Positions 36,225 to 48,975 of a DNA stretch of 64,000 nt are shown piece by piece (within the stretch, counting starts at the first letter, position 1; each line of letters begins with the position of its first letter). The stretch spans positions 75,761,465-75,825,464 of the forward strand of contig NC_044572.1 of the NCBI RefSeq assembly GCF_901933205.1, read 5' to 3'. The DNA is from Camarhynchus parvulus. Lineage: Eukaryota; Chordata; Aves; Passeriformes; Thraupidae. The translations under genes and the position numbers were made by a program. Below the pieces are notes generated by a model, which was given only the letters and a program-made list of their open reading frames with translations, did not search any database and was not told where the DNA came from.

Positions 36225-36815
36225 CTCAGGCACCACATTGCCAGTCAGTCAAAGGAGGTGATTGTTCCACTCTATTCTGCACTGGGGCAGTCTTACCTGG
36301 AGTCTTGTGTGCATTTCTGGGTACCATAATATAAAAAAGGTATAAAGCCATTAGGGAGCATCCAAAGGAGGGCCACAAAGATGGTGAAAGGTGGATGGGT
36401 GGGGATGGCGCACAAAGAGTGGCTGAGGTCACTTGGTCTGTTCAGCCTGGAGAAGAGGAGACTGAGAGGACACCTTACTGAAGATACAACTTCCTTGTGA
36501 GGGGGAGAGGCAGACTCTGAACTCTTCTTTGTGGTCACCAGTGACAGGACCTGAGGGAATGACATGAAGTCTTCTCAGGGGAGGTTTAGGTTGGATATTA
36601 GGAAAAAGTTTTTGACCTAGAGGGTGGCTGGGGACCAGAACAGGCTCCCCAGGGAAGTGGTCACAGCACCAAGCCTGACAGAGTTCAAGAAGCATTTGGA
36701 CAATGCTCTCAGGCACATGGTGTGATTCTTAGCTTGTCCTGGGCAGGGCCAGGAGTTGAACTTTGATGATTCTTTTGGTTCTCTTCCAACTCAAGATTTT
36801 CTATGATCATGTGAC
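36225..36815 (+). mobile_element. CR1 LINE fragment
   Basis: CR1 blocks run in order on the plus strand: GGAGGTGATTGTTCCACTC, an ACCTGGAGTCTTGTGTGCA block, AAAGGAGGGCCACAAAGATG, GTCACTTGGTCTGTTCAGCC, AGGTTTAGGTTGGATATTAGG-like, CAGGCTCCCCAGGGAAGTGG, and a 3' end with CTCTTCCAACTCAAGATTTTC followed by TATGATCATG. The three frames at 36226-36716 are shadows on the opposite strand. It belongs to the same subfamily as 12565-13310. Confidence 0.93.
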
Positions 36816-37647
36816 TTTTTAAGGCTCAAATGAGACCAAACAAATTGCTGGAGGAATAACGGAAGTGTGTAGCAGAAGCAGGGATTAAAGACCACTTCTC
36901 GGTTGGAGTCAAGTGCCCTAGTAGCAAGATTCTTTTCTCCTCTATAAAATACAGTTTAATTTAATTGTATGCTTTGCTTCCTTGAAATCAGTGAAATTTT
37001 ATGTAAAAGATAAAAAATTAAACCCATGTAAGAGTCTGGCACAAAGTTTCTGCTGAGCTTCACTCCAGAGGTAACTCTAATTTGCTGGTTGGTTAATTTA
37101 TCCCTTATATAAACACACTAAGCAAAGCACTCTGAAATACTTTTGAATGAAAACTGTTATATAAATGTAAAGTATTATCATGGCAAACAGAAGTCACTCA
37201 AAGTTGACAGAAGTCACTTCAGCTAATGAAAACTGCAAGAGTCTGGTGTGCTTTATTAAGCATAACAGATAATTAATCTCTGATGAATGTTTAAGGACAG
37301 AAACAACAGTTCTTCAGACATGTAGTCAAATAAGAAATACCTAGGTGTTTTTCCTATTTTATGTTTTCTATAATATATGAAGGCAATAATTCAAATTACT
37401 AGATTTTAAAAGCAGAGATATTTGCAAAACAATTATTACATGTACTGTCAAAATATTTTAAAGAGAAGCAATAACAATGTAATTTAAAATACACTTCATA
37501 ATACAATGAAAATCAGAATCTTTTGTTTGATTTTAATTTTTTTTACTGGAAAAAAATGACAAAGCAAATGAAATTGCATTGAAACAGCACCTGCAGCTTC
37601 CTCAAATTTATATAAAATCCTATATACATATTTTTATTTTTATATAG

Positions 37648-37730
37648 ATGATTGCATGCCTGCCCATGGCAGGGGTGCTGGAACTAGATGATCTTTGGGG
37701 TCACTTCCAACCTAAGCCATTCAATTAAAT
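37648..37730 (+). mobile_element. CR1 LINE, 3' terminal stub
   Basis: About 80 bp matching only the CR1 3' UTR end: TGCCCATGGCAGGGG, then GGAACTAGATGATCTTTG, then GTCACTTCCAACC and a CCATTCAATT terminus. A very short 5'-truncated insertion. Confidence 0.85.
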
Positions 37731-38542
37731 AAGTCAACTATATATGTGCATACATGTGTGCATGTACATGTATTTAATCTTATCCTTTACTGCTTGTATT
37801 CCACACAGAAGTATATAGTTTATATAAGTATATACGGAAGTATTTGGTTTCCCTGTTAGAGAAAATTTGTAATTTTTAGGAATACAGACATGTAAAACCC
37901 AAACATATTCCTTGAGTATCATAAAAGAAAAGGGTTTGTTGGTTGGGAAGCCACTTGAAGGTACAAGTTATAAGACAGGTGTCACCAAGAAATGCAGATC
38001 ATCAGATACCAGGATTCTAAGAAAATACTATTTTCCCTGTTATTGAAAACACTTTGTTCACATAATCTGCTTGAATGCTGTGATGTGATAACAGAATGGC
38101 TTTTCTGAGCAGCATGCAACAACCTGTACCATTAAAACACATGGTACAGTTTTGAGAAAAACTCTAAAGTTTTCAGTTTGTTTGAATTTCAAAATATTTT
38201 TAAGTGAACGAAAAGTATTGTTGCTTTGCAAAACATGGATTATATTTGGCTCTGGAAAAAACATGGATAAATCCTGGACTGATCAGTGACTATTAACACT
38301 GGTCTGTGGAGTATCAAGCGAGTGAACAAAGTTCTGCAGAGCAGCTGATAGAGAGAAGTAATTCATTGTCCTCTGGTGGATCTGTAATGCTGAGAATTAA
38401 TGCGCTTACAGCACATTACAGCAGTTAGAAAGCTATGGTAACACCTTGAGTAATGATACACCTTTTTTACCCTCAGAACGTTTTGTGACTGATTTAGATA
38501 TACAAATGAAGGTTTTGTTCCTTCCCTCCAATTATCAGATAT

Positions 38543-38628
38543 TAAAACAGAACAACAAACCAAACCAACCAATCAAACATACTAAATAACAACAACAACA
38601 AAAACCACCAAAAAATATCCCACACCAA
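38543..38628. repeat. A/C-rich low-complexity tract
   Basis: AACAAC, CCAAACC and AAACC words over about 85 bp. Confidence 0.85.
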
Positions 38629-40149
38629 ATCCCTGTCAAATTCACTTTTGGGCAAGTTGTTAAGGTAAACAAAATGAACTGTCAAAAATTAGTAACTGAT
38701 GATATTTTTTTTTTTGTTGAACATAGTAAAGCAATAGTTTTGTTCTTAATACTATGCAATGATCAGAAGGTAGAAACTGTTTGTGTCCCAGAATACTTAA
38801 CAATGACAGCATAAATATTTTGCAGCATATTCAAATTATGTATACCAGAAAGTAAAAATATATAATATTCTTTAAATTCTGTAAATTACAGTTCTAGAAG
38901 TCTACTTCATAGGGGTACATGGACTTCACCAACTTCTAAAAACTTCTGAAAATAAATTGTAGTGTTTTGCCCTTCCCAGCTTCTTAAGATGTATTAATAG
39001 TTCCTAATTCTATGCATCAGAGCTGTACTGATGTGTAAGGGCAGTTCTGAAATTAATGTGTAAATAAGAACAAGCTCATCTGAAAAATCCTACTGCTGGT
39101 GCATTTTAATGAACTGGATTAAATAACATAATCATATCGGGGCTTTTTTTAATTAACTTATAACAGACTATAACTTTTTAATACTGTGTGTGGAACCAGA
39201 ATTTGAACCTATCTTCTTAAATGAAATCATGAGTAACTTCTGATGGGGAAACATACTTTCAAGTTCCCTGCCCTATTTGGGGACACAGGAAATTTGAAGC
39301 AGCTTCAGGTAAGCTTGGATGATATTCAAGGGACTCAGTCTTGGATGTTTGTCCATTAATTCTAGGCACTGTCATACATCTGTCTATATGTACAGAATCT
39401 AACTAGCAAAAACCTTATGCCAATAAAACAAATATCAATGTCTGGGATTACAGCTATTATGAGGTGGTTTATCACCAGCAAAGCTGGAGCATAGTATGAA
39501 AGCTCTACAGTGTCCATCAAAAATGGAAAATTGTCCCTGAATTGCATGATTAGGAGCATGACCAAGCAGATGTGTCAGACATCTGACATTATTCTGAGGA
39601 TCAGGGGGAACACTTTGGGGAAAGATGTTTCTTTTGCACTCTGTATCCATATACTGTTTGTCTGCCACAACATCTTTAGGATCTTGGGAAAAAGATTACA
39701 GCTCTTTGGGATGGATGGAATCAGGAAGACAACATTATTGAATTGATGCAGATATACAATTATGCAATAGTTCCTGTCACAATTTTTGTACTGTTTAGAA
39801 AAATTGTTCACACTGGAGTGTACTCTGAAGTGGCGCACTTAAGTGGGTTTCTTTCCAGGGGAACAACTAAATAATTATACATACCTGCCTCTAATGTGAG
39901 GTGCAATCTCAACCTCACTCTAGCTCATCTTTTCAATATCTTGCCCAAGTGCAGAAATGCAGCATCCCTGGGACATATCAAACTTCTTAGTAACTTTAAA
40001 GAATGAAATGAAATTATACTACACAGAGAGAAAAACATGCATAAAACCTGTCCAACTATATTACATATCAATCTAAACCAAAATCCTGTCTCATGATTCT
40101 ATAATTCTCTTAGGCATCTAGATTTCTACTTTTTTTTGTTGTTGTTGTT

Positions 40150-40173
40150 CATGTATATATATATATATACATG
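40150..40173. repeat. TA microsatellite, perfect 24-bp palindrome
   Basis: CATG, an alternating TA core, then CATG. Self-complementary and able to extrude as a cruciform. Confidence 0.85.
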
Positions 40174-41082
40174 TATCTGAAACACATTAACTTCTTCACC
40201 TGTTTTTATAACTAAGTATTCCTGCCTAAAAGTTTTGGAGAAGCCCTACTGCAAGAACTTCTGTCACTTTTTGTGGTTGATCTACACTAGAGTGTTGGAG
40301 GAGTGAATGTCAAGATTTACAGGACGTCAAGATTAACTCATCCATAAGCTTTTATCATGCAAAACAGTTCAAATTCTTTTCATCAAGGAGAGGTATCTTT
40401 CATTACTTTGTATAAATCTTGGCATAAGAGAATGCCAATAGATATTTACTAAGAAATAAATTATATACTGTGAATCTCTATTCTGGTTTACCATCATGTA
40501 TTTTCTTTGACTGTGTCATAGATTAACATTCTCAAGAGGAACCAAAATTACTTTAGCCATGAACATTTTTCATACAGTGATTTGTGGATCAATTTTACTA
40601 TCTATGCATATATCAGGAATATCAGTTTTTCCTATTTCTATAACTATTCATCATCTTACCTTCCATAAGATAGCTGCAGATGTTTTAGATTTATGCTAAA
40701 ATCCAGAGAGAAATTCTGTACAGTATGTGAAAGTATTCCATGCAGAAAATGTACATGTATCTGAAAGTGAAAAAACCCTACCTGACGCTGACATCACCAA
40801 CTCTTTCAGCCTGACCTCTTCCAACCCAGCTGCGGTGGGATGCAGTGGTGGGTCCATATAGGAGGGATGTGCTGGCACTGCACCTTTGTATTTGGAGAGG
40901 TTATGGGTCCCTAATACTTTTGCCATTGATTTTACACAATTTTGCAAGTGAAGATTTTGTGCTAAAAAGAATTGGCATTTTCTTGGATGGCAGTTTCAAG
41001 CGTCCTGTGCTGAAGGTGCCTATTGTAAAACTAAAACTTCTTTGCAAGTCTCCTGTATGCAGGACTAGAAAGCTGTGTAACA

Positions 41083-41330
41083 TTCCTTCCCTTCCCTTCC
41101 CTTCCCTTCCCTTCCCTTCCCTTCCCTTCCCTTCCCTTCCCTTCCCTTCCCTTCCCTTCCCTTCCCTTCCCTTCCCTTCCCTTCCCTTCCCTTCCCTTCC
41201 CTTCCCTTCCCTTCCCTTCCCTTCCCTTCCCTTCCCTTCCCTTCCCTTCCCTTCCCTTCCCTTCCCTTCCCCTTCCTTCCTTCCCTTCCCTTCCCTTCCC
41301 TTCCCTTCCCTTCCCTTCCCTTCCCTTCCC
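41083..41330. repeat. CCCTT pentanucleotide array (about 50 units)
   Basis: About 248 bp of pure pyrimidine on the plus strand, nearly all exact CCCTT units. One interruption near 41268-41282 changes the unit to CCTT for a few copies. The complement is (GGGAA)n, a purine strand with regularly spaced GGG runs that fits G-quadruplex or triplex formation. The 220-codon plus frame and the 95-codon minus frame over it encode only repeated pentapeptides and are not genes. Confidence 0.97.
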
Positions 41331-41385
41331 TGTTTATCAAAGTCTGCATCACCTTTCTCCAGTTTTCCCTTTTTTCGAGAGGAAA

Positions 41386-41406
41386 TTTTTTTTTTTTTTT
41401 TTTTTT
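41386..41406. repeat. Poly(T) run, 21 nt
   Basis: Begins 55 bp after the CCCTT array, extending the pyrimidine-rich zone. Confidence 0.9.
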
Positions 41407-43859
41407 CTTTCTCTTTTTGGGGAGAGATGGTGGGCCAAAGTGGGCAGGGCAGGAAACAGTATCTTTTATTAAGAAAAGTACATAAGGTCAGCCATTGCAG
41501 TCTGTAGCTATTTGGAATTTCAAATTTTGGGAGGATAAGAATGTTGGAAGAATATAAAGGGTTTGGTTATATTTGTTTGTGGTTTTCTGGGTTGTTTTAA
41601 ATTGTTTTTTAACTGATGGGTCTCTAGTCACTAAAGTGATAGGTGGTCTACACTTAGATAAATATTTCATGTGGGCAGAATATGCTGTTCTGCCTTTTGA
41701 AAAAGCTTTATTTTATTAATGAGTTTGTTTAATTTCCACACCCTTCAATAAATTATCAACTTGGGTATAAAATTAAATATAATTAGGTCACCCTGTAGCA
41801 TGATTTTATTGTAGATTATGTGCATATCTCTCTGGATTGAGCTGCACTTTTGTGCTTTCTCATTATGCGTCAGCTGTGAAAAGTCAACATAACCAATGTG
41901 CTCTACTCTCAGTAATGATAGCATGTATTTGGAAATACAGTACATGAAGTCTTACAAACATTAAAGTGTAATCTTTAGGGAATAAAAAACCTAACTGTGT
42001 TCAAAACTATAGCTAGTGGATGAACTAGGAAACTATAATGTCTACTTAAAAAATTAAAATTACATTACCTTTTAATAAAGACAATAGTAAGCAAAATTAT
42101 AATACATTTCACAAATAATGTCTTGGTAGTATTATTTTGAACCTTAATAAGATATAAAGCTGTTTTATATGACGTTTTTAAAATCTCTCTTTTCATTTTA
42201 GATGAATATGTTTGCACAACTGAGTCACTACAAGATTTCTTTTTGAGATGTGAAACAATCATTAGATCCACCACTCTTCATTTTATTTCAGATAAAATGC
42301 AGAGTACATTGGAAATTTCATCCATATCCTCCAAAAATTAGCATGAATAATCAAAGTCATTGATTAAATTACCTAAATAAGTCCCTAATTCTCACAGACA
42401 ATCTATTTCTCTTGAAATCAGATCCTAAAAATCATTTGCTTTTAGTGTTCCAAGAATCAGAATGGTTGATTCCTCTGAGCTAGAAAAACATTTCTGGCAA
42501 AAAGTGGCATAGAAATTTTGGCTAATGTACTATATGTCAGATGATATTTTGTCATAATAATTTCCATGAATTTTAATTATTCTTAGTTCATACTATTTTA
42601 AAGTATTGAAGCCAGCAGTAATTTCATTTTGCGATTTTGTACCACACTGAGGTGTTTGTACTTTCTTTTTATAATCATGAGCACAGGTGCTGTTCCTTGT
42701 GCCTAACACTGTGCACAATTCACGCTATTAGATAGAAAAAGATATATATTCTTAACAATTTTGTACACAGTTTTAACAAATAATTTTAAAAAATATCTCT
42801 CTATAAAGTTCCTTGCTTAGGAAATGGAAAGGAAGATGTACAGAAGGCCCTAATTTTTATTGTTTTTTGGACTTACAATTCTTTCTCAAACAATAAATCA
42901 ATTCTTTAACACCAACCATACACATAGGATTGTTAATCTTGACAAGGACCACAGAAATATAAAGCCACCATCCTTATTACATTTTCTTACAAGTCTGCAT
43001 GCTATCCTTTTGTATTAATGGGCATTTCTACTCTCTCCCATTCTCTTCTCTGGAAGAAAATAGTTCTAGAGGTATTATGCTTTTTAGAGAATAGATGTAA
43101 ATATAATTCTTCTAGATATAACTCATAAAATTCAGGAAGCACCTGTTAAAAATGTTCTGTTCTAAAAAACCCACTCTTAAAAATGCTCTACAACAGCATA
43201 AATTTTCCAGATATGAAATAATATTTAATGTCTCTATGTCATCAGAGATGAAAGATTTTTTCCATACTGCAAAATATGGACTAAATCAACCAACAGAAAG
43301 TTCAAGGTCTAGATTTGAACTTTGGAATGCTCCTTTTTTATCATGCAGCATTGGTTTCTCAACATAGCAACATACAATAAAAATTACTCAGAGCAAAACC
43401 TAAAGACTCATTTTAAATTTCCTTCGAATATTGGTGATTTTGCCAATTACAGAATGAATGATTCAAGGATAGTTTTAGAATTACCTTGGTAATACTGCCC
43501 TTAATGTATTGAGAGAATAAAATCTTAATCAAATTCAATTAAGGTTTTTAGATGCCTTAATTTAAACTTTGCCTATTTTCCCATGCATTATCTAGCCTGA
43601 ATATTGTATTTGACATGCAAAGATATAACTTCCATGGGAATTATAACTATGATTTATTTACAGGTAATCACACAAGTGTATATAGATATCTACAGTTGTA
43701 GATATCACTGTCCATATAACCATGTCTCAGAAGCTTCTGTTTGAAAATTGAAAAGTCCCAAGGCCCAAGGACTCTAAAAATTAAAGTTTATCCACCAAGA
43801 AAACTGAAATGGAAAAAACTCTGCATTTGGATAAAACAGTTTGCCTGCCTAGCAGTAAC
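41407..43859. other. Unique A+T-rich DNA
   Basis: No gene supported. A small perfect inverted repeat (10-bp arms GATATCTACA, 2-nt loop) lies at 43685-43706. Confidence 0.5.
43685..43706. repeat. Short inverted repeat, 10-bp arms
   Basis: GATATCTACA, then GT, then its exact reverse complement. Confidence 0.8.
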
Positions 43860-44450
43860 ATTTTGCTGCAAATGACCCTCTTACCTGCATTTAGCGTGTT
43901 GATTACTCAGACCACTGAAGCACACAGGGTGCTGTGCAGAGCCATCAGTCAATAAAGTAATTTATAATGATGATCCTTCTGGGCAAACTAGGGGAGGAAC
44001 TAGTCATTACTGTTTTCTTCTAGCTGAGGAAATCTGCTCCCCTGTTGGTAAATATTCACCAAACAAAGAGAAAATCCACCAGTCTCTCTAACATTTTTTA
44101 TTCACAGAGAAGTGAGAGGCTGTAGTTGAAACTGATTGTGCTTGAATACAGCTTAATAACTAGGAGCATCTCTTTTTAACCTACGAGACTCTGATAGATG
44201 TGTTCATCAATAACATAATTGGTTTAATGATACAAGAAGCTGCTGTTAGGGTGGCTTCAAGTTAGGGAAAACAACTTCCCTTTAATGTGTTGGAAGCAAT
44301 GCACAAACTGATGGCCAGCATTCTACTGAAGCAGAGAGCAAAATAGGGCTTTATCTCCCATGCTTCTTATCTCGTCTCACTGACTGTAGCTGAATGTCCC
44401 TTGCAGGTGTGCAAAGGGTTGCTTTGTTTCAGTCTCCTGCCAAGGCTCTC
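43860..44450 (-). other. Conserved-looking non-coding block with minus-strand splice donor
   Basis: About 590 bp of non-repetitive, homeobox- and E-box-like sequence (for example ATTAAAC, TTGATTAC). Read on the minus strand, ATGCAG then GTAAGAG near 43888-43880 is a strong donor motif. No acceptor or coding frame is obvious. It may be an enhancer or a non-coding exon; conservation cannot be tested here. Confidence 0.2.
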
Positions 44451-45280
44451 TTTGTGGGGAGACTAACATCCTGACATGGCTGAGGGACAGAGGTCAAGGC
44501 TGGTGCTGCCTATAGAACCTTCTGGAAAATTGCTGCTGTTGTGGGAAGGAGCTACTCCAGCCATGCGCAGGACAGGGAGTACAGCTGGGCAGGGGCCAGG
44601 GTGATGGAGGGCAGTCTTGTGCCACAGCGTGGCTGTGGGAGAAATCGCCTGTCCTGTGAGGGAAAGGAATGGCAAGGAGGGGGCTGTGAGGAGGGGGGGA
44701 GAGACCTGCAAGTCACCTGTTTTGCTTTCTACTCTTTTGTGGGGCCCTCCCTTGAGAGGACTGTGCTGTTGCTGTGTACACTGCTGTTTGTATCCCCTGC
44801 CCTGGTGCCAGGGCAGGGGCCTCAGCTGGCTGCTGGGTTTGCTGTAGGCAGAGCATTTTGGTGGTCCTGGCTGCATTTGCTGAGGGGACAGCCTTGGAGG
44901 CACAAAGAGTGAGGTTTTTCCAGAACCAGGAAGTTAAATCTCGCCGAAACTTGCCTGAGAAACTGCAACCGTTTGTGTTGGATGAGATGCCAGTCACTAA
45001 AGTTAACTTATTTTAGAAAAGAATGGATTTAGGAGAAAAGGGGAAGAGGTAGGGGCAGACCCTGGAGGTGGCAAATGCAGGACTGCTAGAGGACCAGACT
45101 TGTAGCATAAGATTTGCAAGTGGCAATACTATTTGGTAAATAAGGCCATGTTGTAGATCCTTGGCTTGAGGCCTGTGTGGTATCTTGGACACTTCTGGGT
45201 GATGATAAGGAAGTAAAAAGTATCCAGATCTGAAGACTGGAGTTGTGGCGGTTGTGTTCTGTTTCACTTTCCTCTTTTTA
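44451..45280. other. G+C-rich island, unclassified
   Basis: Noticeably richer in G+C than anything else in the window, with GGGGGG and CCAGGG runs. Frames of 146 codons (minus, 44463-44903) and 123 codons (plus, 44541-44912) overlap on opposite strands, and neither shows a domain or signal peptide. It holds a perfect 12-bp hairpin at 44794-44819. It could be an unnamed retroelement piece, a retrocopy or a regulatory island. Nothing supports a gene. Confidence 0.35.
44794..44819. repeat. G+C-rich perfect hairpin, 12-bp arms, 2-nt loop
   Basis: CCCCTGCCCTGG, then TG, then CCAGGGCAGGGG. Confidence 0.95.
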
Positions 45281-48200
45281 CCAAAATACTAAATCACATT
45301 GAATGGCACTCCTATGTTGCTGGTAAACCTGTCTAATCTGAATACTTCAGGCTTGGAATGCTATCTGTTCAGTGTGCAAATCCAAAGGAAACAATATCGA
45401 GACAGCCTCAGAGAGATGTGCAGCTGACGCATCTTTCACAGACTCATGTGCTGAGTTAATTCAGCAAGGCTTCTGGCAGATGGAGGGAGACTCTAACCTT
45501 TGCCTTAATCTTGCCATCCCATTGACAGTGGCCAGAGTAGCCCTTGGACAAGCTGTAATTCCTCATTGCTGCCAGACCTGGTGCCAGCAATTCCCATTGC
45601 ACTTTGGTAACTATCCATGACCTCCTCGTTTCAGAAGTCTTTGTTTTTCCAAAATTGTTTTTATTTTTTATTCAAGCTGTCAGTCTCTTACAAAAATGTA
45701 GAAAAATAATGGGCAGTTCATGACATGACGATGACTTTATGGCATAGGCTCACATTCAGAGGTTAATTTTGCCCCATCTCTCAAGCACAATGTGTCATAT
45801 TGAAAAAAAGGTTTTCCTGTACTGGAGAAAGAGCTTTCCTGCAATTCACAGGTTCAGGGGGAAGGATCCAGGAAAGCTGATAATGAATTAATGGACTCAT
45901 AACTGATGCCATTTGAACTGTTTTGAAATTACTGTTTACAAAATTGCATAATGGGAGTGAAAATAGTATTCTTTATGTTCTCACTCCCTAAATCTAGTGC
46001 CTAAGTCTCACATTTAAGTGAGTAATTAAATTCTGTGTTTTGTTCAAATGATTGTTTAGTAATACTGAGTGACATCAGCTAAACTGTGATAATTGGAAAA
46101 AAACCAAAACCAAACCTATATTAGACATAAGTTTTACACATAGTACAAACCTACCCTCTTCTTTACCAAATGTCAAACTGAAAAAAACATAGCCAGGACT
46201 AATTCTCAGTGGATTGTTTAGGATTATTTGATTGGAAAACTACAGTTTTGTCTTGTTTTCCTCCAGCTGGAGATTTGTAGACTGGTGATGAAACCACTTA
46301 AAAGGCACTCAAAATATATTCTGGTTCTCATTTTCTTCTGTCTTTATTGAGTCACCTACAAATATATGCAAGACTTTAAATCTCTAAATATTTTTCTGGC
46401 TCACTGAAGTTCTCCATTATTTTTTTTCAACAGAGCCTTATAAAGCAACCTGTAAAAAAAAAAGTACCTGTGGTGGGACAGTGAAAGAAGATATAGGTGA
46501 TTTCTACAAAAAAAAAAGAGCACAATCTCTTTGCTCTGCTGCCATTAAAATGTATGTTTTGTATGTTTCTTCAAGTATACATGCAAATGGATAACTTTCT
46601 ATAATTGTTGTATTTCAGATGGACTCAAAATTAGTAGACAGCACCGTAATTTAGGTAAATTGAAGATAAATTCCTTTCTTGGTTCTAAAGACAAAAAATT
46701 CAAATCTAATCAAAGAAACAATACCCAAAACAAAAAATACCTGAAATTTCAGAGCTTGTGTCATGTCTTACCTTGGGCCAAATGGAAAGTCTTCCATTTG
46801 AAGATCAATTTCTTCATTTTTTCATAATTCTTCAGTTCAACTTCGTATAGCAAAGGGTCCATAACTTAAATATAAATTGTGACTCTTAGGTTTTTATTTG
46901 ACAAGTGAGAGCAGAGCTTTTGCTTCATTGTGGTGTTGTTTACAGGCTGTCAAAATATTTATATGGATTTAGATTTTTTTTCACTAACAAGTGCTATTAT
47001 GCACAGCCATTCACTGAATTCAAAAAGCCATCAGTCTAGGAGGTTTTTCTGAGCCAAATGAAAAAGGACTTTATTCTTAAGAGCATTTAATTTTCCTACT
47101 GGATTTTAATATAGTAACCAAGCACTCAAATGACAATTTTTTAAATTACCTTGTGAATTATTTCCAAATGCTGATGGAATACGTAGAGCTCTGCCATCAA
47201 AATGGCAAGTGGGCCATGATCAGTGTAGGAGATCTTACTTATCCATATTATGTCTTATTTTATACAGCTGCCTGTTGTTATGATTTTCTTCTGGACTGAA
47301 GTCTTGCCCATATATTTGTGTTGTTGCAGAATACTTCGTTTTTTCTTTCCAGCTAAATCTCTGCATATTTTAGTAACAGTGCAACCCAGGTGTTGTTTTC
47401 CAGTCTGGGATACATGTGGCAGCCTACAAGAGAGGATCCTGAATTGTATGCATAGAAAACTTTATGGATGATGAACAAAGGATTTCTTTGCAAATTAGTA
47501 GGACATATGAATGTGTATAAGGAAGAGCAGTTGTTATTGAGAAAAAATCCCTCAGTGAATCTGATTTTTTTTTTACATACTCTTAAAACTTTCTGTCTGT
47601 GCCTGTGGAATATTCTATTGTACATGCATAAGATAATAGCCTACAATTTCCTACAACTGGTGGAGTTTTTCTGATACAATACAAACTCCAATATGGTGTA
47701 GACCTAGTATTTAAACTCTAATCTATATCAGAGTGTAATATAATTTATGAATTATGCTGCATGAATGAGGGGATCTTGAGTAGATGCTGGTTTTTAATTA
47801 ATTTTGATATGGTAAGCTTTTAACATTTGCCAGTTTGCATTGCCAAACTTCCCTTTATCAGTAGGATTGAAGTTTTGACAAAGTAAATTGATTCTGAGGC
47901 AAAACTGCACTATTGTGTCACTGGTATCAGCATTAGTGACATGTACAGTCACATTAATCCTTAGGCTCAAACCTTGTCTGAGGTATGTGTAGAATACAAA
48001 TATGGATGCATGTATTGATACTGAAATTATAACACTAATTACTATTAGTTAAAATTACGCCATTTTTCTATAGTGAAGGATTATTCATCACATGGCAATT
48101 TTATATAAAGACTGAGTACCTTTTAAGTTTAATATTACAGTTTATATAAATACTGGGAGATGTGTGCAGAAATAATAGATTAAATTCTCTGATTTTTTTG

Positions 48201-48906
48201 TTTGGCTGTTTGGTTGGTTTGGGGTTTTTGGTTCTATGCTATGCAAGAGTATCAGTCAAGTTAATCATGATGATCTTCTCTGTCTTACTCTTAACTCACT
48301 AATTTTTTGATAAAAAATAGTTACTCTCATGTCTTCATAGATCAGATCCTGTGATTATTTTAATGCTTTTTTTATGCCATAGTGGTTTTATCTCAGCCCT
48401 GTGTCAGTCAGGAGTTTTTTAAAAGCATAATTGGATCAGATAAAAAATTTCACTGATACTTTAATACTGTTCAGCTGCTTGTATCAGTGCTTTATGGTGA
48501 AACAAGATGCATTATCAGCAAATGAAGTACACATTTCCAAATCAGGAAACTTGAGTGGGGACTCCGAATTGATAGGTAGCTCAGAGTCTCTGTCAAATGT
48601 TGATTTTTATTTATCATGTCTGTTTTTCTGTGTGAGGAAAATAAACATAAGTCTACACTGTGTGTTTAACACTCTAAAATGTTGGGGTATGGGATATGAA
48701 GACAAATATTCTAGCTCAGTAAAGCCTTAAAATACTTTCCTAGAATATACAAGCCCATGAATATCTCTGAGGACAGTAAAAACACAATTGTTACTCAGTT
48801 TCCCATGAGTTCTGTTTTCATAGAAGGTAGGTAATGCAATGTACTTGTAATATTATTATGTCATACCATTTTCTTGAAGGCAGTTGAAGACATGTGCAAA
48901 GGTACC
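45281..48906. other. Unique A+T-rich DNA
   Basis: No gene supported. A T/G-rich tract lies at 48192-48234. The 82-codon plus frame at 45372-45620 sits in a slightly G+C-richer stretch, has no recognisable domain and no clear splice sites. Confidence 0.45.
48192..48234. repeat. T/G-rich low-complexity tract
   Basis: TTTGG and TTGGTT words, the complement type of the A/C-rich tracts. Confidence 0.75.
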
Positions 48907-48975
48907 TTCACAGAATCACAGAATATTCTGATTTGGAAGGGTCTCACAAGGAACATCAAGTTCTTTCTGAAGGCA
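48907..48975 (-). mobile_element. CR1 LINE, 3' terminal stub
   Basis: The plus strand reads ACAGAATCACAGAATATTC, then GATTTGGAAGGGTCTCAC, then AAGGAACATCAAGTTC. This is the antisense of an avian CR1 3' terminus with octamer remnants. About 70 bp. Confidence 0.85.

Larger units (their letters stand above)
37731..41082. other. Unique DNA
   Basis: No gene supported. It has an A/C-rich tract at 38543-38628 and a palindromic TA run at 40150-40173. Overlapping frames on both strands at 39362-39838 were examined for receptor-like motifs and none could be confirmed. A G+C-richer patch at about 40780-40900 is unclassified. Confidence 0.5.

Noticed and set aside
39362..39838. Three overlapping minus-strand frames with hydrophobic stretches, considered as a decayed seven-helix receptor
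   Set aside because: No receptor motif could be placed in order across frames, and a plus-strand frame overlaps. The evidence does not rise above chance.
41065..41352. 95-codon minus frame of GREGK repeats
   Set aside because: Reverse translation of the same pentanucleotide array.
40845..41507. The longest open frame (220 codons, plus strand), rich in a PSLPF pentapeptide
   Set aside because: It is the translation of the CCCTT array; any frame without a stop unit stays open through such an array. The flanks show no domain.
44463..44912. Opposed 146- and 123-codon frames as a gene
   Set aside because: Both are explained by the high G+C content that removes stop codons; no signal peptide, domain or splice context. 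The block itself is kept as a finding.
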